Origin: an uncultured Ellagibacter sp.
GTDB lineage: Bacteria; Actinomycetota; Coriobacteriia; Coriobacteriales; Eggerthellaceae
DNA: 21,775 bases
Reading direction: 5' to 3'
Assembly: GCA_934661105.1 (NCBI GenBank)
Contig: CAKUIV010000019.1
Location: forward strand, 1 to 21,775
This document shows, in pieces, positions 14,852-21,775 of the stretch (position 1 is the first letter of the stretch; each line of letters starts with the position of its first letter). Both the position numbers and the translations under genes were made by a program. The notes beneath the pieces are model-generated. The model was not told the DNA's origin and did not search any database. It worked only from the letters and a program-made list of their open reading frames with translations.

Positions 14852-16225
14852 CTAGCGGACTTTCGCCATCGCCACGACGAGCACGCACGCAGCGAGCACC
14901 GCCGAAACCCCAAAAGCCGCCTGGTATGCAAGCGCCGCATCGATCGCCCCTGCTTGAGCCGCTGTGGAAAGCGTAGTGATGGCAAGCACCATGATCGCCG
15001 TGCCGAGCGATGCGCACGCCTGACGCACCGCTGCGAAGAACGCACTTGCGTCCATCATGATCTCGCGGGGAAGCCCGCCCATGCCCCACGAATTCAAAGG
15101 CCCGATGAGCGCGCTCACCCCCATGCCGCGAATCGTCTGCATGAGCGTGAGCGCCCACAGCGGCGTTGTGTCGCCCACAAACGCCATGGACACAGCGCCC
15201 ACGGTGAGAAGCGTCGCCGCCACAATCACCACGGGGCGCACGCCGATCTTGTCGGACAGGATACCCGCCAGCGGATTCACCACCACGGCGAGAATGGTCG
15301 CCGGGACGAACACGATGCCCGCCTCAACGGCGCTCGCACCTAAAAGCCCCTGCACATACAACGGCACGATCAGCGTAATTCCCATAAACGATGCGAACAG
15401 GCAGTTTTGCGCCACGAAGCTCGCACGGAAACGAGCCGACCGGAAGATGCGCATGTTGATGAGAGGGCGCTCTATGCGCTTCTGCCGCACGACGAACAGC
15501 ACAAGACACGCAACGCCCACGATGGCAGGCGCCCACACGAACGGGCTTGCGATGCTCATGTTTGCGGCATTCGAGAACGCAAGGAGAAGACCTCCGAATC
15601 CAAGCGTGGAATAGAGGAAGGACACGATTTCGAACCGTGCGTCGCAACACGGCGCGTCCTCGCTTTCCACCAGGCAAAACGTTGCGAAAATGAGAATACA
15701 GACGACAGCGATGAAAATCACGAAGAAACTGCGCCAGCCCCACGTGTCGACAAGCGCGCCGCCGATGAGCGGGCCGATGTTCGGCGCGAACCCCATCGCG
15801 ATGCCGGCGATGCCCATAGCGGTACCGTTTTGGCCCCGCGGGAAACGCATCATCGCGATCGATTGCAAAACGGGAAGCGTGATGCCGGCGCCCACCGCTT
15901 GCAGCACGCGCCCAAGCACAAGCACCTCGAACGTCGGCGCGAAAACATCGACAACGCCACCCGCAAGAAGAAGCGCAAGTGCAAGGAAAACCACGCGACG
16001 GATCGAAAGACGTTGAGACAAAAACGTCACCGCGGGAACGGTGATCCCAAGCGCAAGCATATAAATGGTTGTGAGCCACTGCCCCATGCTCGCATCAACG
16101 CCGAAATCGGCGCGCACACCGACAAGCATGGAATTCATCACCGTTTGCGTGAGCGATCCGAGCGCACAGGCGAAAACGACAATCGCGAACAGCGCGTAGG
16201 TGCGCCCCCTCTTCGAAAGAGCCAT
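14852..16225 (-). CDS. MFS transporter, DHA2 (EmrB/QacA-like) type
   Basis: This multi-pass transporter of 457 residues belongs to the major facilitator superfamily, drug:H+ antiporter type. Hydrophobic helices run throughout. GRVLQAVGAGITLPVLQS (about residues 104-121) matches the helix-4 motif. GPLIGGALVDTWGWRSFFVI is the motif C of helix 5 that marks antiporters. GILSDKIGVRPVVI is the second A-like loop. The SMGQWLTTIYMLALGITVPA segment in helix 2 is typical of EmrB/DHA2 proteins. There is no EmrA partner nearby. The ATG has AAGGGGG about 7 nt upstream. Upstream lie a TACAAT -10-like box and a CATTGT-N11-ACAATG inverted repeat, suggesting a repressor site, but no regulator gene is adjacent. 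Export of drugs or bile-type compounds is plausible; the substrate is not known. Confidence 0.88.
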   Translation of the reverse strand: MALSKRGRTYALFAIVVFACALGSLTQTVMNSMLVGVRADFGVDASMGQWLTTIYMLALGITVPAVTFLSQRLSIRRVVFLALALLLAGGVVDVFAPTFEVLVLGRVLQAVGAGITLPVLQSIAMMRFPRGQNGTAMGIAGIAMGFAPNIGPLIGGALVDTWGWRSFFVIFIAVVCILIFATFCLVESEDAPCCDARFEIVSFLYSTLGFGGLLLAFSNAANMSIASPFVWAPAIVGVACLVLFVVRQKRIERPLINMRIFRSARFRASFVAQNCLFASFMGITLIVPLYVQGLLGASAVEAGIVFVPATILAVVVNPLAGILSDKIGVRPVVIVAATLLTVGAVSMAFVGDTTPLWALTLMQTIRGMGVSALIGPLNSWGMGGLPREIMMDASAFFAAVRQACASLGTAIMVLAITTLSTAAQAGAIDAALAYQAAFGVSAVLAACVLVVAMAKVR

Positions 16226-16326
16226 GGAAGCCCCCTTCTATTCGTGCTCCGGGGCGCTTCGCACCTTTTCCATCATACCGAGCAGGAGCGTTCGCGTCGG
16301 AGCCCCGCCCGACGCCGCGTTAGCCC

Positions 16327-16349
16327 CATTGTACCCCCTGCGCACAATG
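16327..16349 (-). promoter_or_regulatory. Inverted repeat over the MFS -10 region
   Basis: CATTGT (16327-16332) and ACAATG (16344-16349) form an inverted repeat with an 11-bp centre. A minus-strand TACAAT box (16333-16328) overlaps one arm. This would fit a dimeric repressor site controlling the exporter, about 100 bp upstream of its ATG. Confidence 0.4.
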
Positions 16350-16361
16350 TAAGCGGAGCGC

Positions 16362-16389
16362 AAAAAGCCCCAGGCACACCGCCTGGGGC
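16362..16389 (-). terminator. Intrinsic terminator of the prs-pth operon
   Basis: GCCCCAGGC and GCCTGGGGC (16367-16375, 16381-16389) make a perfect 9-bp stem with a 5-nt loop. On the minus strand it is followed by TTTTT (16366-16362). It lies about 95 bp beyond the pth stop. Confidence 0.85.
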
Positions 16390-16401
16390 GAAAGGAACCG
16401 A

Positions 16402-16438
16402 CGGGCGGACTTCCGAAAAGAAGCCCCGCCCGTTTTGA
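16402..16438 (+). terminator. Long hairpin between pth and the intrinsic terminator
   Basis: ACGGGCGG pairs with CCGCCCGT, and inside it CTTC pairs with GAAG around a cgaaaa loop. TTTT follows on the plus strand. No plus-strand gene ends here, so it may stop stray antisense transcription towards pth, or act as a 3' stem of the pth mRNA. End positions are good to a few bases. Confidence 0.5.
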
Positions 16439-16484
16439 CAAACGGCGGCGAGCGCCTACCGAAAGCGCCCGTCGCCGCATCGTC

Positions 16485-17042
16485 TCAGTTGAACTTCTGC
16501 TGCGTCTTTTCCAGGCCGTTCTGCATAAGGAACAGCGCCGCCTCGCAAGCCAAGTCGGTTGCCTGCGCGAAGTCGTCCGCCGCGTCCTTCTTGGGCGCCG
16601 AGAGCACGTAATCCGCCACCGGCATGCGTCCCGGCGGGCGCCCGATGCCGCAACGAACGCGGAACCAATCGCGCGTGCCCAACTTGTCGCAGATGGAACG
16701 CAGGCCGTTGTGACCCGCATGCCCACCGCCGAACTTCACGCGAATGGTGCCTGGGTCGATGTCGAGCTCGTCATGAACGACGATCAGGTGGTCGGATGAG
16801 ACGCCGTAGGCGTTCATAAGCTGCTTCACCGGACCACCCGACGTGTTCATATAGCTTTGCGGCTTGGCCAAAACGACGTCGATGTCGCGATACGCGCCTT
16901 TGCCCGTGAGCGCGCCGCACTCGTTCTTCCAGTAGCGCACGCCGATTTCGGCAGCGATCTTGTCCACCGTGTCGAAGCCGGCGTTATGCCGCGTGTGCTC
17001 GTATTCTTCCCCGGGATTGCCGAGACCTGCGATGAGAAACAT
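16485..17042 (-). CDS. pth: Peptidyl-tRNA hydrolase
   Basis: This 185-residue cytosolic enzyme cleaves the ester bond of peptidyl-tRNAs released from stalled ribosomes, recycling tRNA. Catalytic and binding residues match E. coli Pth: N9 in GLGNPG, H19 in TRHNAGF, N66 in SYMNTSG, D91 in HDELDI and N112 in GHNGLRS. Length is as usual for Pth (about 180-195). The start lies 12 bp after the prs stop. Its Shine-Dalgarno AAGGG overlaps the prs TAA, so the two genes are surely cotranscribed and probably coupled. An intrinsic terminator follows downstream. The prs-pth order is common in Gram-positive bacteria. Confidence 0.97.
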   Translation of the reverse strand: MFLIAGLGNPGEEYEHTRHNAGFDTVDKIAAEIGVRYWKNECGALTGKGAYRDIDVVLAKPQSYMNTSGGPVKQLMNAYGVSSDHLIVVHDELDIDPGTIRVKFGGGHAGHNGLRSICDKLGTRDWFRVRCGIGRPPGRMPVADYVLSAPKKDAADDFAQATDLACEAALFLMQNGLEKTQQKFN

Positions 17043-17054
17043 GGAGCGGCACCC

Positions 17055-18026
17055 TTATTCGAACAGCGAGGCGACCGAGCCGTTGTTGTACACGTTCTTG
17101 ATGGTCTGCGCGAACAGCGGGGCGAGCGTCAGCACCTTGATCTTGCCGGTCTGACGATCAAGCGGCACAGGGACGGCGTCGGTCACGACGACCTCTTCGA
17201 TGCAGCTGTTCTCGATGCGATCGTACGCCGGACCGCTGAACAGGCCGTGCGTCGCGCAAGCGTACACTTTCTTCGCGCCCTTCGCCTTGAGCGTGGAGGC
17301 CGCGGCGACGAGCGAACCCGCCGTGTCGATCATGTCGTCGTTCAAGATGCAGACCTTGCCGTCGACGTCGCCGATCAACGCCGTGATCTCGGCCTGGTTA
17401 TGCTTGGGGCGGTCCTTGTGCATGATGGCGATGTCGCAGTCAAGCAGCGTCGAGAACTTCTTCGCGGCCTTCGCACGCCCGACGTCGGGAGACACGACGA
17501 CGAGCTGCTCGGGGTCGAGGCCCATGGACTTGTAGTAGTCGACGAAGATGGGCATCGCGGTCATGTGGTTCACCGGTTTGTCGAAGAAGCCCTGGATGGC
17601 GTCCTGATGAAGGTCGATGGCGATGATGTTGTCGGCGCCGGCCGTGGTCAGAAGATCGGCGACGAGCTTAGCCGTGATCGGCTCGCGCGGCGCGGCCTTG
17701 CGATCCTGACGCGCGTAGCCGTAATGGGTGATGACGGCGCTCACGCTGTGCGCGCTTGCACGCTTGGCGGCGTCGATCATGATGAGCAGCTCCATAAGGT
17801 TATCGTTCACGTCGAAGCCATTGGGGCTCGAGCACACGGACTGCACGATGAACACGTCCGCGCCGCGCACGCTTTCAAGGTAGCGCGCGTAGATCTCGCC
17901 GTTGGCGAACTTCTCAAGTTTCACGTTTCCCAGGGAAATTCCCAGTTCACGTGCGATTTCGTCGGACAGCCTCGGGTTGGAAGACCCCGAAAACACAGCG
18001 ATTCTCTTCATCTTCTCGAATTCCAT
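17055..18026 (-). CDS. prs: Ribose-phosphate pyrophosphokinase
   Basis: This 323-residue cytosolic enzyme makes PRPP from ribose 5-phosphate and ATP, for purine, pyrimidine, histidine and NAD synthesis. It shows the class I set: YGYARQDRK (102-110, ATP loop), DLHQDAIQGFFD (138-149, metal site), SPDVGRAKAAKKF (179-191, catalytic loop region) and the PRPP-binding DDMIDTAGS (230-238). The frame is open a further 90 nt upstream, but the ATG at 18026 has AAGGAG 6 nt before it and begins the conserved sequence soon after. A promoter lies 67-94 bp upstream, after the terminator of the flavoprotein gene. pth follows after 12 bp. Confidence 0.97.
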   Translation of the reverse strand: MEFEKMKRIAVFSGSSNPRLSDEIARELGISLGNVKLEKFANGEIYARYLESVRGADVFIVQSVCSSPNGFDVNDNLMELLIMIDAAKRASAHSVSAVITHYGYARQDRKAAPREPITAKLVADLLTTAGADNIIAIDLHQDAIQGFFDKPVNHMTAMPIFVDYYKSMGLDPEQLVVVSPDVGRAKAAKKFSTLLDCDIAIMHKDRPKHNQAEITALIGDVDGKVCILNDDMIDTAGSLVAAASTLKAKGAKKVYACATHGLFSGPAYDRIENSCIEEVVVTDAVPVPLDRQTGKIKVLTLAPLFAQTIKNVYNNGSVASLFE

Positions 18027-18092
18027 GCGACGCTCCTTTGTGCCGGTATCGTTCTGAGTTCCCCGCCCGCATCGGGCAGAGTCGATTTTCCC

Positions 18093-18120
18093 ATTGTAGC
18101 CAAGCCCACGGCGCACTCAA
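18093..18120 (-). promoter_or_regulatory. Promoter of the prs-pth operon
   Basis: On the minus strand TTGAGT (18120-18115) and TACAAT (18098-18093) are 16 bp apart. The start point would be near 18086, giving a leader of about 60 nt before prs. It lies downstream of the hairpin that ends the flavoprotein gene. Confidence 0.6.
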
Positions 18121-18154
18121 CCGAAGTTCGCGGTATCTTCGCAGACGGGACGCG

Positions 18155-18206
18155 AAAAAGCGCCACCCGCCCGGCTCTCGGCGAAAGCGCGCCGAGGCGG
18201 GCGGGT
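18155..18206 (-). terminator. Terminator after the flavoprotein gene
   Basis: CGGGCGGGT (18198-18206) pairs with ACCCGCCCG (18165-18173), and inside it GCCGAG (18191-18196) pairs with CTCGGC (18177-18182). On the minus strand TTTTT (18159-18155) follows 5 nt after the stem. The stem begins 7 bp beyond the stop codon at 18214. Confidence 0.75.
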
Positions 18207-18213
18207 TCTCGTT

Positions 18214-20163
18214 CTAGATGTCAAGCGCGGCGTGATAGGCCTCGTACACCGCCGCGGTGATGTTGGCAGGGCGAACCGCGTCACCCACGATGCGGACGAA
18301 CGGAGCGGCGTTGCGCAACGTATCAACTGCCGCCGTGCGAGAACGCTGCCCGATGGCGCAGACCACCGTGTCGCCCGGAACGAGACGCTCGGCGCCGTCG
18401 GCATCGGCCACGATGACGCCCTCCGTCGTCACGCGCACACCGCGCGCGTTCAGGTTCACGTCGACGCCGGCATCCTCGATTTCCGCAAGGAGGATGGGGC
18501 GATGGCGGATGTTCGCGTCGATGGCGAGACCGTCGCGCATTTCCACGATATGCGCCTTCACGCCGCGTCGCGCCTGGTTGAGCGCGCACTCGCTACCGGT
18601 GAGCCCGCCGCCGAGCACCACGACCTCGCTTCCCACCTTCGCGCCGTCGAGGTACAGATCATCGATGGACAGCACGCGCGCGCCATCGTCGCGCGGAATG
18701 GGAAGCGCTATGGGCTCGGAACCGACGGCGACGATGACCGCGTCGGCGCGCATCCTGTCGGCGTAGTCGGCGTCGACCTCGGTGTTCAAGCGGATGTCGA
18801 CGCCCATGCGCTCGCATTTGCGTGCGTACGTGCGTCCGAGCTCGAACATCTCGCGCTTGAAGGGAAGCGCCGCTTCGGTGCGGAGGATGCCGCCGAGCTC
18901 GTTTTCCTTCTCGCAGAGGATGACGTCATGGCCACGGGCGGCCGCCGTGGTCGCCGCGACCATGCCGCCGATGCCGCCGCCGACGACGAGCACCTTGCGC
19001 GCGTGCGCGGCCGGAGCGATTTCCATCCCCTCGAATTCGCGGCCGATGAGCGGGTTCACGGCGCACCGGCGCGTCTGAGTCGTGGCGCGCTCGGCCATGC
19101 ACACGTAGCACCGCATGCATTTGACCACTTCGTCGCCGCGATTCGACATGACCTTGTTGGGAAGCTCGGGGTCGGCGAGAAGCCCTCGCGCCATCGCGAC
19201 CGCGTCCGCCTTGCCCGATGCGATGATGTCTTCCATCTGCGCCGGGTCGGAAAGGCCGCCGAGCGTGACCACGGGAATGCTCACGTGCTTCTTGATCTCG
19301 GCTGCCAGGTACACGTTGCATCCGTGGTCGCGGAACATCGAGGGATGCGTGACGGAGAACCCGAACTGGTAGGACCCCGCCGACACGTGCAGAAGATCGA
19401 CCATGTCCTCGAGCGCGCACGCGATGCGCACGCCCTCGTCCACGTCGTAGCCGCCGTCGAACAGCTCGGCGCCGCTCATGCGCAGCTCGATGGGAAATCC
19501 CGGGCCCACCGCCTTGCGCACGGACGCGAGCACCTCGCGGGCGAAGCGCACGCGGTTCTCGAGCGGACCGCCGTACTCGTCTTCGCGCTTGTTGAAGTAC
19601 GGGGAGAGGAACTGGTTGATGAGCCAACCATGCCCCGCGTGCACCATGACCATCTCGAACCCGGCGCGCTTGGCAAGCGCCGCCGCCTCGCCGTACGCGG
19701 CGACGATGCTCTCGATCTGCTCGTGGGAAAGCGCGCGGACGGGCATGCCGTCGGGGCGCGTGCCGTCAGAGGGACCCCACTGGCAAAGCCCCGCTTTGCC
19801 TTTTTTGTCGACCATGTAGGTTCCCGCGTACTGCCCCGAATGGGAAAGCTCGATGGAGGCAATCGCGCCATGACGTTTGATCGCGTCGGCAACGTACGTG
19901 AAGGCTCCTAGCTGACCAGGCGTTTTAAGCGATAGCCGCAGCATTTGCGAGCCGTCGGTCTCCGAATGGACCACAAGTTCGCTCACCGTGACGACAGCCG
20001 CCCCGCCCTTCGCGCGCAGCTCGTAGAACCCCTGTGTGCGCGGGCCCGGCGTTCCTTCTGCCGTGATGTCGGTGGCGCCCATGGGAGCCGAGCACATGCG
20101 ATTGCGAAGCGTGAGGCGCCCCACCTTGAGCGGCGCGCACAAATGCGGATAATCCCGTTTCAT
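18214..20163 (-). CDS. Old-yellow-enzyme/enoate-reductase-like flavoprotein (FMN, Fe-S, FAD)
   Basis: This 649-residue protein has the layout of 2,4-dienoyl-CoA reductase, enoate reductase and BaiCD/BaiH. An FMN TIM-barrel (1-340) contains LRNRMCSAPMG (19-29), VHAGHGWLINQFLSP (174-188) and REDEYGGPLENRVRF (193-207). Then come a four-cysteine cluster (C349, C352, C355, C367) and an FAD/NAD(P)-binding half starting VLVVGGGIGGMVAA (391-404), with a second nucleotide fold around VVVLGGGLTGSE. Two points are unusual. The HxxHxY proton-donor Tyr is Trp (W180), and the second and third cysteines are 3 apart, one fewer than the common C-x2-C-x3-C. The ATG at 20163 is chosen because family homology begins there (KRDYPHLCAPLKVG); GAGGGG lies just upstream. 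The gene sits between glmU and prs with a terminator on each side. The substrate is unknown. Confidence 0.88.
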   Translation of the reverse strand: MKRDYPHLCAPLKVGRLTLRNRMCSAPMGATDITAEGTPGPRTQGFYELRAKGGAAVVTVSELVVHSETDGSQMLRLSLKTPGQLGAFTYVADAIKRHGAIASIELSHSGQYAGTYMVDKKGKAGLCQWGPSDGTRPDGMPVRALSHEQIESIVAAYGEAAALAKRAGFEMVMVHAGHGWLINQFLSPYFNKREDEYGGPLENRVRFAREVLASVRKAVGPGFPIELRMSGAELFDGGYDVDEGVRIACALEDMVDLLHVSAGSYQFGFSVTHPSMFRDHGCNVYLAAEIKKHVSIPVVTLGGLSDPAQMEDIIASGKADAVAMARGLLADPELPNKVMSNRGDEVVKCMRCYVCMAERATTQTRRCAVNPLIGREFEGMEIAPAAHARKVLVVGGGIGGMVAATTAAARGHDVILCEKENELGGILRTEAALPFKREMFELGRTYARKCERMGVDIRLNTEVDADYADRMRADAVIVAVGSEPIALPIPRDDGARVLSIDDLYLDGAKVGSEVVVLGGGLTGSECALNQARRGVKAHIVEMRDGLAIDANIRHRPILLAEIEDAGVDVNLNARGVRVTTEGVIVADADGAERLVPGDTVVCAIGQRSRTAAVDTLRNAAPFVRIVGDAVRPANITAAVYEAYHAALDI

Positions 20164-20199
20164 TTCCCCTCGTTCCCCCGAAAAGTAGACAAGCAAGAA

Positions 20200-20217
20200 G
20201 CCGCCCCGAAGGGCGGC
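20200..20217 (-). terminator. Hairpin terminator after glmU
   Basis: On the minus strand GCCGCCC and GGGCGGC form a 7-bp stem closed by a UUCG tetraloop. A T-rich but broken tract, TTCTTGCTTGTC, follows. It lies about 20 bp past the glmU stop and before the flavoprotein start. Confidence 0.65.
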
Positions 20218-20237
20218 GGCAACACGAGAAGTCGATT

Positions 20238-21596
20238 CTAGCGGTGCTTTTCCACCCAGCCCTCGATGTTCTGCTGGCGAGCACGCCCGATGCCGAGCGC
20301 ACCGTCGGGCACGTCCTCGGTGATGACCGACCCCGCACCCACGACGACGTGGGACCCCACGTTCACCGGCGCCACCATCATGGTGTCGCTGCCGATGAAC
20401 GCCCCGTCGCCGATCGTGGTCGGCCACTTCTTGGAACCGTCGTAATTGCAGGTGATCGACCCGGCGCCGATGTTCACGCCCTCACCGATCGTGGCGTCGC
20501 CGATATAGCTTAAGTGAGGAACCTTGCTCCCCTTGCCGACCGTCGACTTCTTGATCTCGACATGCGTGCCAGCCTTAGCCCCCTCGCACAAATGCGCACC
20601 GGGTCGCAAGTATGCACGCGGCCCGCACGTCGCCGCATCGTCGATGGCGGCTTCGATGGCAACCGTCTCGTCAACGGTGCATCCGCACCCGACCACGGTG
20701 TCGGTCAGACGCGTGTTCGGTCCCACGACCGACCCTTCGCCCACCGAGGTCTTCCCCAAAAGGAACGTTTGGGGAAGAAGTTCCACATCCTGATCGATCA
20801 CGACGTCGGGGCCGATCCACACCTGGGACGGATCCCACATGGTGACGCCCGCGGCCATATGGCGGTCGTTGATGCGGTGCTGGAGCTGGCCCGTCGCGAC
20901 CGCAAGCTGCGCGCGGGAGTTCACGCCCAAGCACTCAGCCGGATCGGTCGCGACGAGCGCGAGCACATCGCGGCCGGCGGCACGACAGATCTCGAGCACG
21001 TCGGTCAAGTAGAACTCGCCCTGAGCGTTGTCGCTGCCCACCTGCGCGAGCGCCTCGAAGAGCGCCTTCGCGTCGAAGCAATAGAACCCGGAGTTGCATT
21101 CCGTGACCGCGGCTTCGGCGGCGGTGGCGTCTTTCTGCTCGACGATGCGCTCGACACGCCCATCGGCGTCGCGGATGATGCGCCCGTAGCCGAAGGGGTC
21201 GTCGAGCTCCATCGTGAGCACCACCACGGCCGCACCGGACTCGGCACGCACGCGCGAGAGCTCGCGGATGGTTTCGGGGGTGATAAGCGGGCAATCGCCT
21301 GAAAGAACGAGCAGCGACCCATCGAAGTCGGAAAGGGCGCCCTTGCATGCGAGAACGGCATCGGCCGTGCCGCGCTGCGCCGCCTGAACGGCAACTTCCG
21401 TGTCGGCAACGAGCGGTTCCACGATCTCTCGCGCATGTCCCACGACCGACACGATGCGGGAGGCACCCGCCTTACGCGCCGCGTCGACGACCCAGCGAAC
21501 GAGCGGCTTGCCCAAAATCTCATGCGCGACCTTGGGCTTCTTCGATTTCATGCGGGTTCCCGCACCGGCGGCGAGAACGATAGCGGCAGTGTCCAT
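20238..21596 (-). CDS. glmU: Bifunctional UDP-GlcNAc pyrophosphorylase / glucosamine-1-phosphate N-acetyltransferase
   Basis: This 452-residue cytosolic enzyme makes UDP-N-acetylglucosamine for peptidoglycan. The N-terminal uridylyltransferase has LAAGAGTRM (8-16), QRGTADA (74-80) and the metal D101 in LSGDCPLI. From about 255 the chain is a left-handed beta-helix of hexapeptide repeats. It includes AYLRPGA (328-334), VEIKKS (346-351), the catalytic H361 in PHLSYIGD and N384 in CNYDGSKKW. Length is close to E. coli GlmU (456). The ATG at 21596 is chosen by AAGG about 9 nt upstream and by homology; an upstream in-frame start adds ten unrelated residues. A TATACT box (complement of 21635-21640) may be the -10. 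The flavoprotein gene follows after 74 bp and a hairpin, so readthrough into it may be limited. Confidence 0.97.
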   Translation of the reverse strand: MDTAAIVLAAGAGTRMKSKKPKVAHEILGKPLVRWVVDAARKAGASRIVSVVGHAREIVEPLVADTEVAVQAAQRGTADAVLACKGALSDFDGSLLVLSGDCPLITPETIRELSRVRAESGAAVVVLTMELDDPFGYGRIIRDADGRVERIVEQKDATAAEAAVTECNSGFYCFDAKALFEALAQVGSDNAQGEFYLTDVLEICRAAGRDVLALVATDPAECLGVNSRAQLAVATGQLQHRINDRHMAAGVTMWDPSQVWIGPDVVIDQDVELLPQTFLLGKTSVGEGSVVGPNTRLTDTVVGCGCTVDETVAIEAAIDDAATCGPRAYLRPGAHLCEGAKAGTHVEIKKSTVGKGSKVPHLSYIGDATIGEGVNIGAGSITCNYDGSKKWPTTIGDGAFIGSDTMMVAPVNVGSHVVVGAGSVITEDVPDGALGIGRARQQNIEGWVEKHR

Positions 21597-21634
21597 TGAA
21601 CCGACCTTCCCATCGTTTGAAAACACTGCGAGAA

Positions 21635-21640
21635 AGTATA
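21635..21640 (-). promoter_or_regulatory. Candidate -10 box for glmU
   Basis: TATACT on the minus strand, 38 bp before the ATG and 5 of 6 to consensus. No good -35 is visible. The IS-like end begins about 70 bp further upstream. Confidence 0.4.
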
Positions 21641-21707
21641 GCGCATGCGTTCATGGCGAGCTTCACGCGCAAATCGAGAGCGCAACGACGCGCGCCCCAT
21701 TTGGGGG

Positions 21708-21775
21708 TGCGGACAAAAAGTTGGACCTACAACGTAGGCCCGGATTGGAGTCCGCATCATGTACGGGAAAGAGCA
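21708..21775 (+). mobile_element. Left end of a probable IS3-type insertion sequence, cut by the window edge
   Basis: TGCGGACAAAAAGTTGGACC starts at 21708. TGCGGAC (21708-21714) and GTCCGCA (21750-21756) are inverted, enclosing an inner hairpin CCTAC (21726-21730) with GTAGG (21734-21738). A GGAG site and ATG follow. The T-G-rich start with an ACAAAAAGTTGGACC run is typical of IS3-family left ends. The right end lies outside, so this is inference. Confidence 0.45.
21759..21775 (+). CDS. Start of a probable IS3-type OrfA transposase gene, only first codons present
   Basis: An ATG at 21759 is preceded by GGAG with an 8-nt spacing. The five full codons read MYGKE, which matches how some actinobacterial IS3 OrfA proteins begin. 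This is too short to identify by itself; the call leans on the terminal-repeat-like sequence just upstream. Confidence 0.3.

Noticed and set aside
18232..19911. Plus-strand frame of 559 codons
   Set aside because: It is the antisense shadow of the flavoprotein gene. The His/Arg/Val-rich composition is what high-GC wobble bias gives, and no domain is seen.

Overview
This is a GC-rich bacterial chromosomal window with mostly ordinary housekeeping and transport genes. High GC at third codon positions, several GTG starts, strong Shine-Dalgarno sites and the gene mix (enoate-reductase-like flavoprotein, AzgA-type permease, polyphosphate:AMP phosphotransferase) suggest a Coriobacteriia / Eggerthellaceae-type gut actinobacterium. 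That placement is inference; no marker here fixes the taxon. No rRNA, tRNA or CRISPR array was seen.

Layout. 1-5399: a truncated PEBP-like gene, a Cof-type HAD phosphatase, a two-domain polyphosphate:AMP phosphotransferase and an IMPACT/YigZ-family gene, all on the minus strand. A beta-carbonic anhydrase runs on the plus strand, then an SDR oxidoreductase on the minus strand. 5397-9802: an AzgA-type purine permease and an ArnT/PMT-like membrane glycosyltransferase on the minus strand, with a ChbG/YdjC-type deacetylase divergent from the latter. 9915-11735: an ABC-F (Uup-like) ATPase with a structured leader of about 145 nt.

11736-14850 is the accessory part. It holds a 313-residue protein with a DUF559/Vsr-like nuclease domain. 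That gene is bracketed by two MITE-like elements of 139 and 150 bp, which share about 24-bp terminal inverted repeats and a 9-nt core placed identically relative to one end. Next comes a small XRE repressor with a near-consensus promoter and a four-helix membrane protein, probably one operon. 14852-16225 is a DHA2-type MFS exporter.

16362-21596 is a glmU - flavoprotein - prs - pth run on the minus strand. glmU, prs and pth often lie together in Gram-positive bacteria. Here an old-yellow-enzyme/enoate-reductase-like gene, with a hairpin terminator on each side, sits between glmU and prs, and prs has its own promoter. The right edge (from about 21708) looks like the left end of an IS3-type insertion sequence; it shares an 11-nt string with the ends of the two MITE-like elements.

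The most interesting material is the pair of MITE-like elements around the nuclease-like gene, their possible link to the edge IS, and the flavoprotein cassette with altered active-site and cluster motifs inside the glmU-prs-pth cluster. I found no clear multi-gene defence or biosynthetic system.
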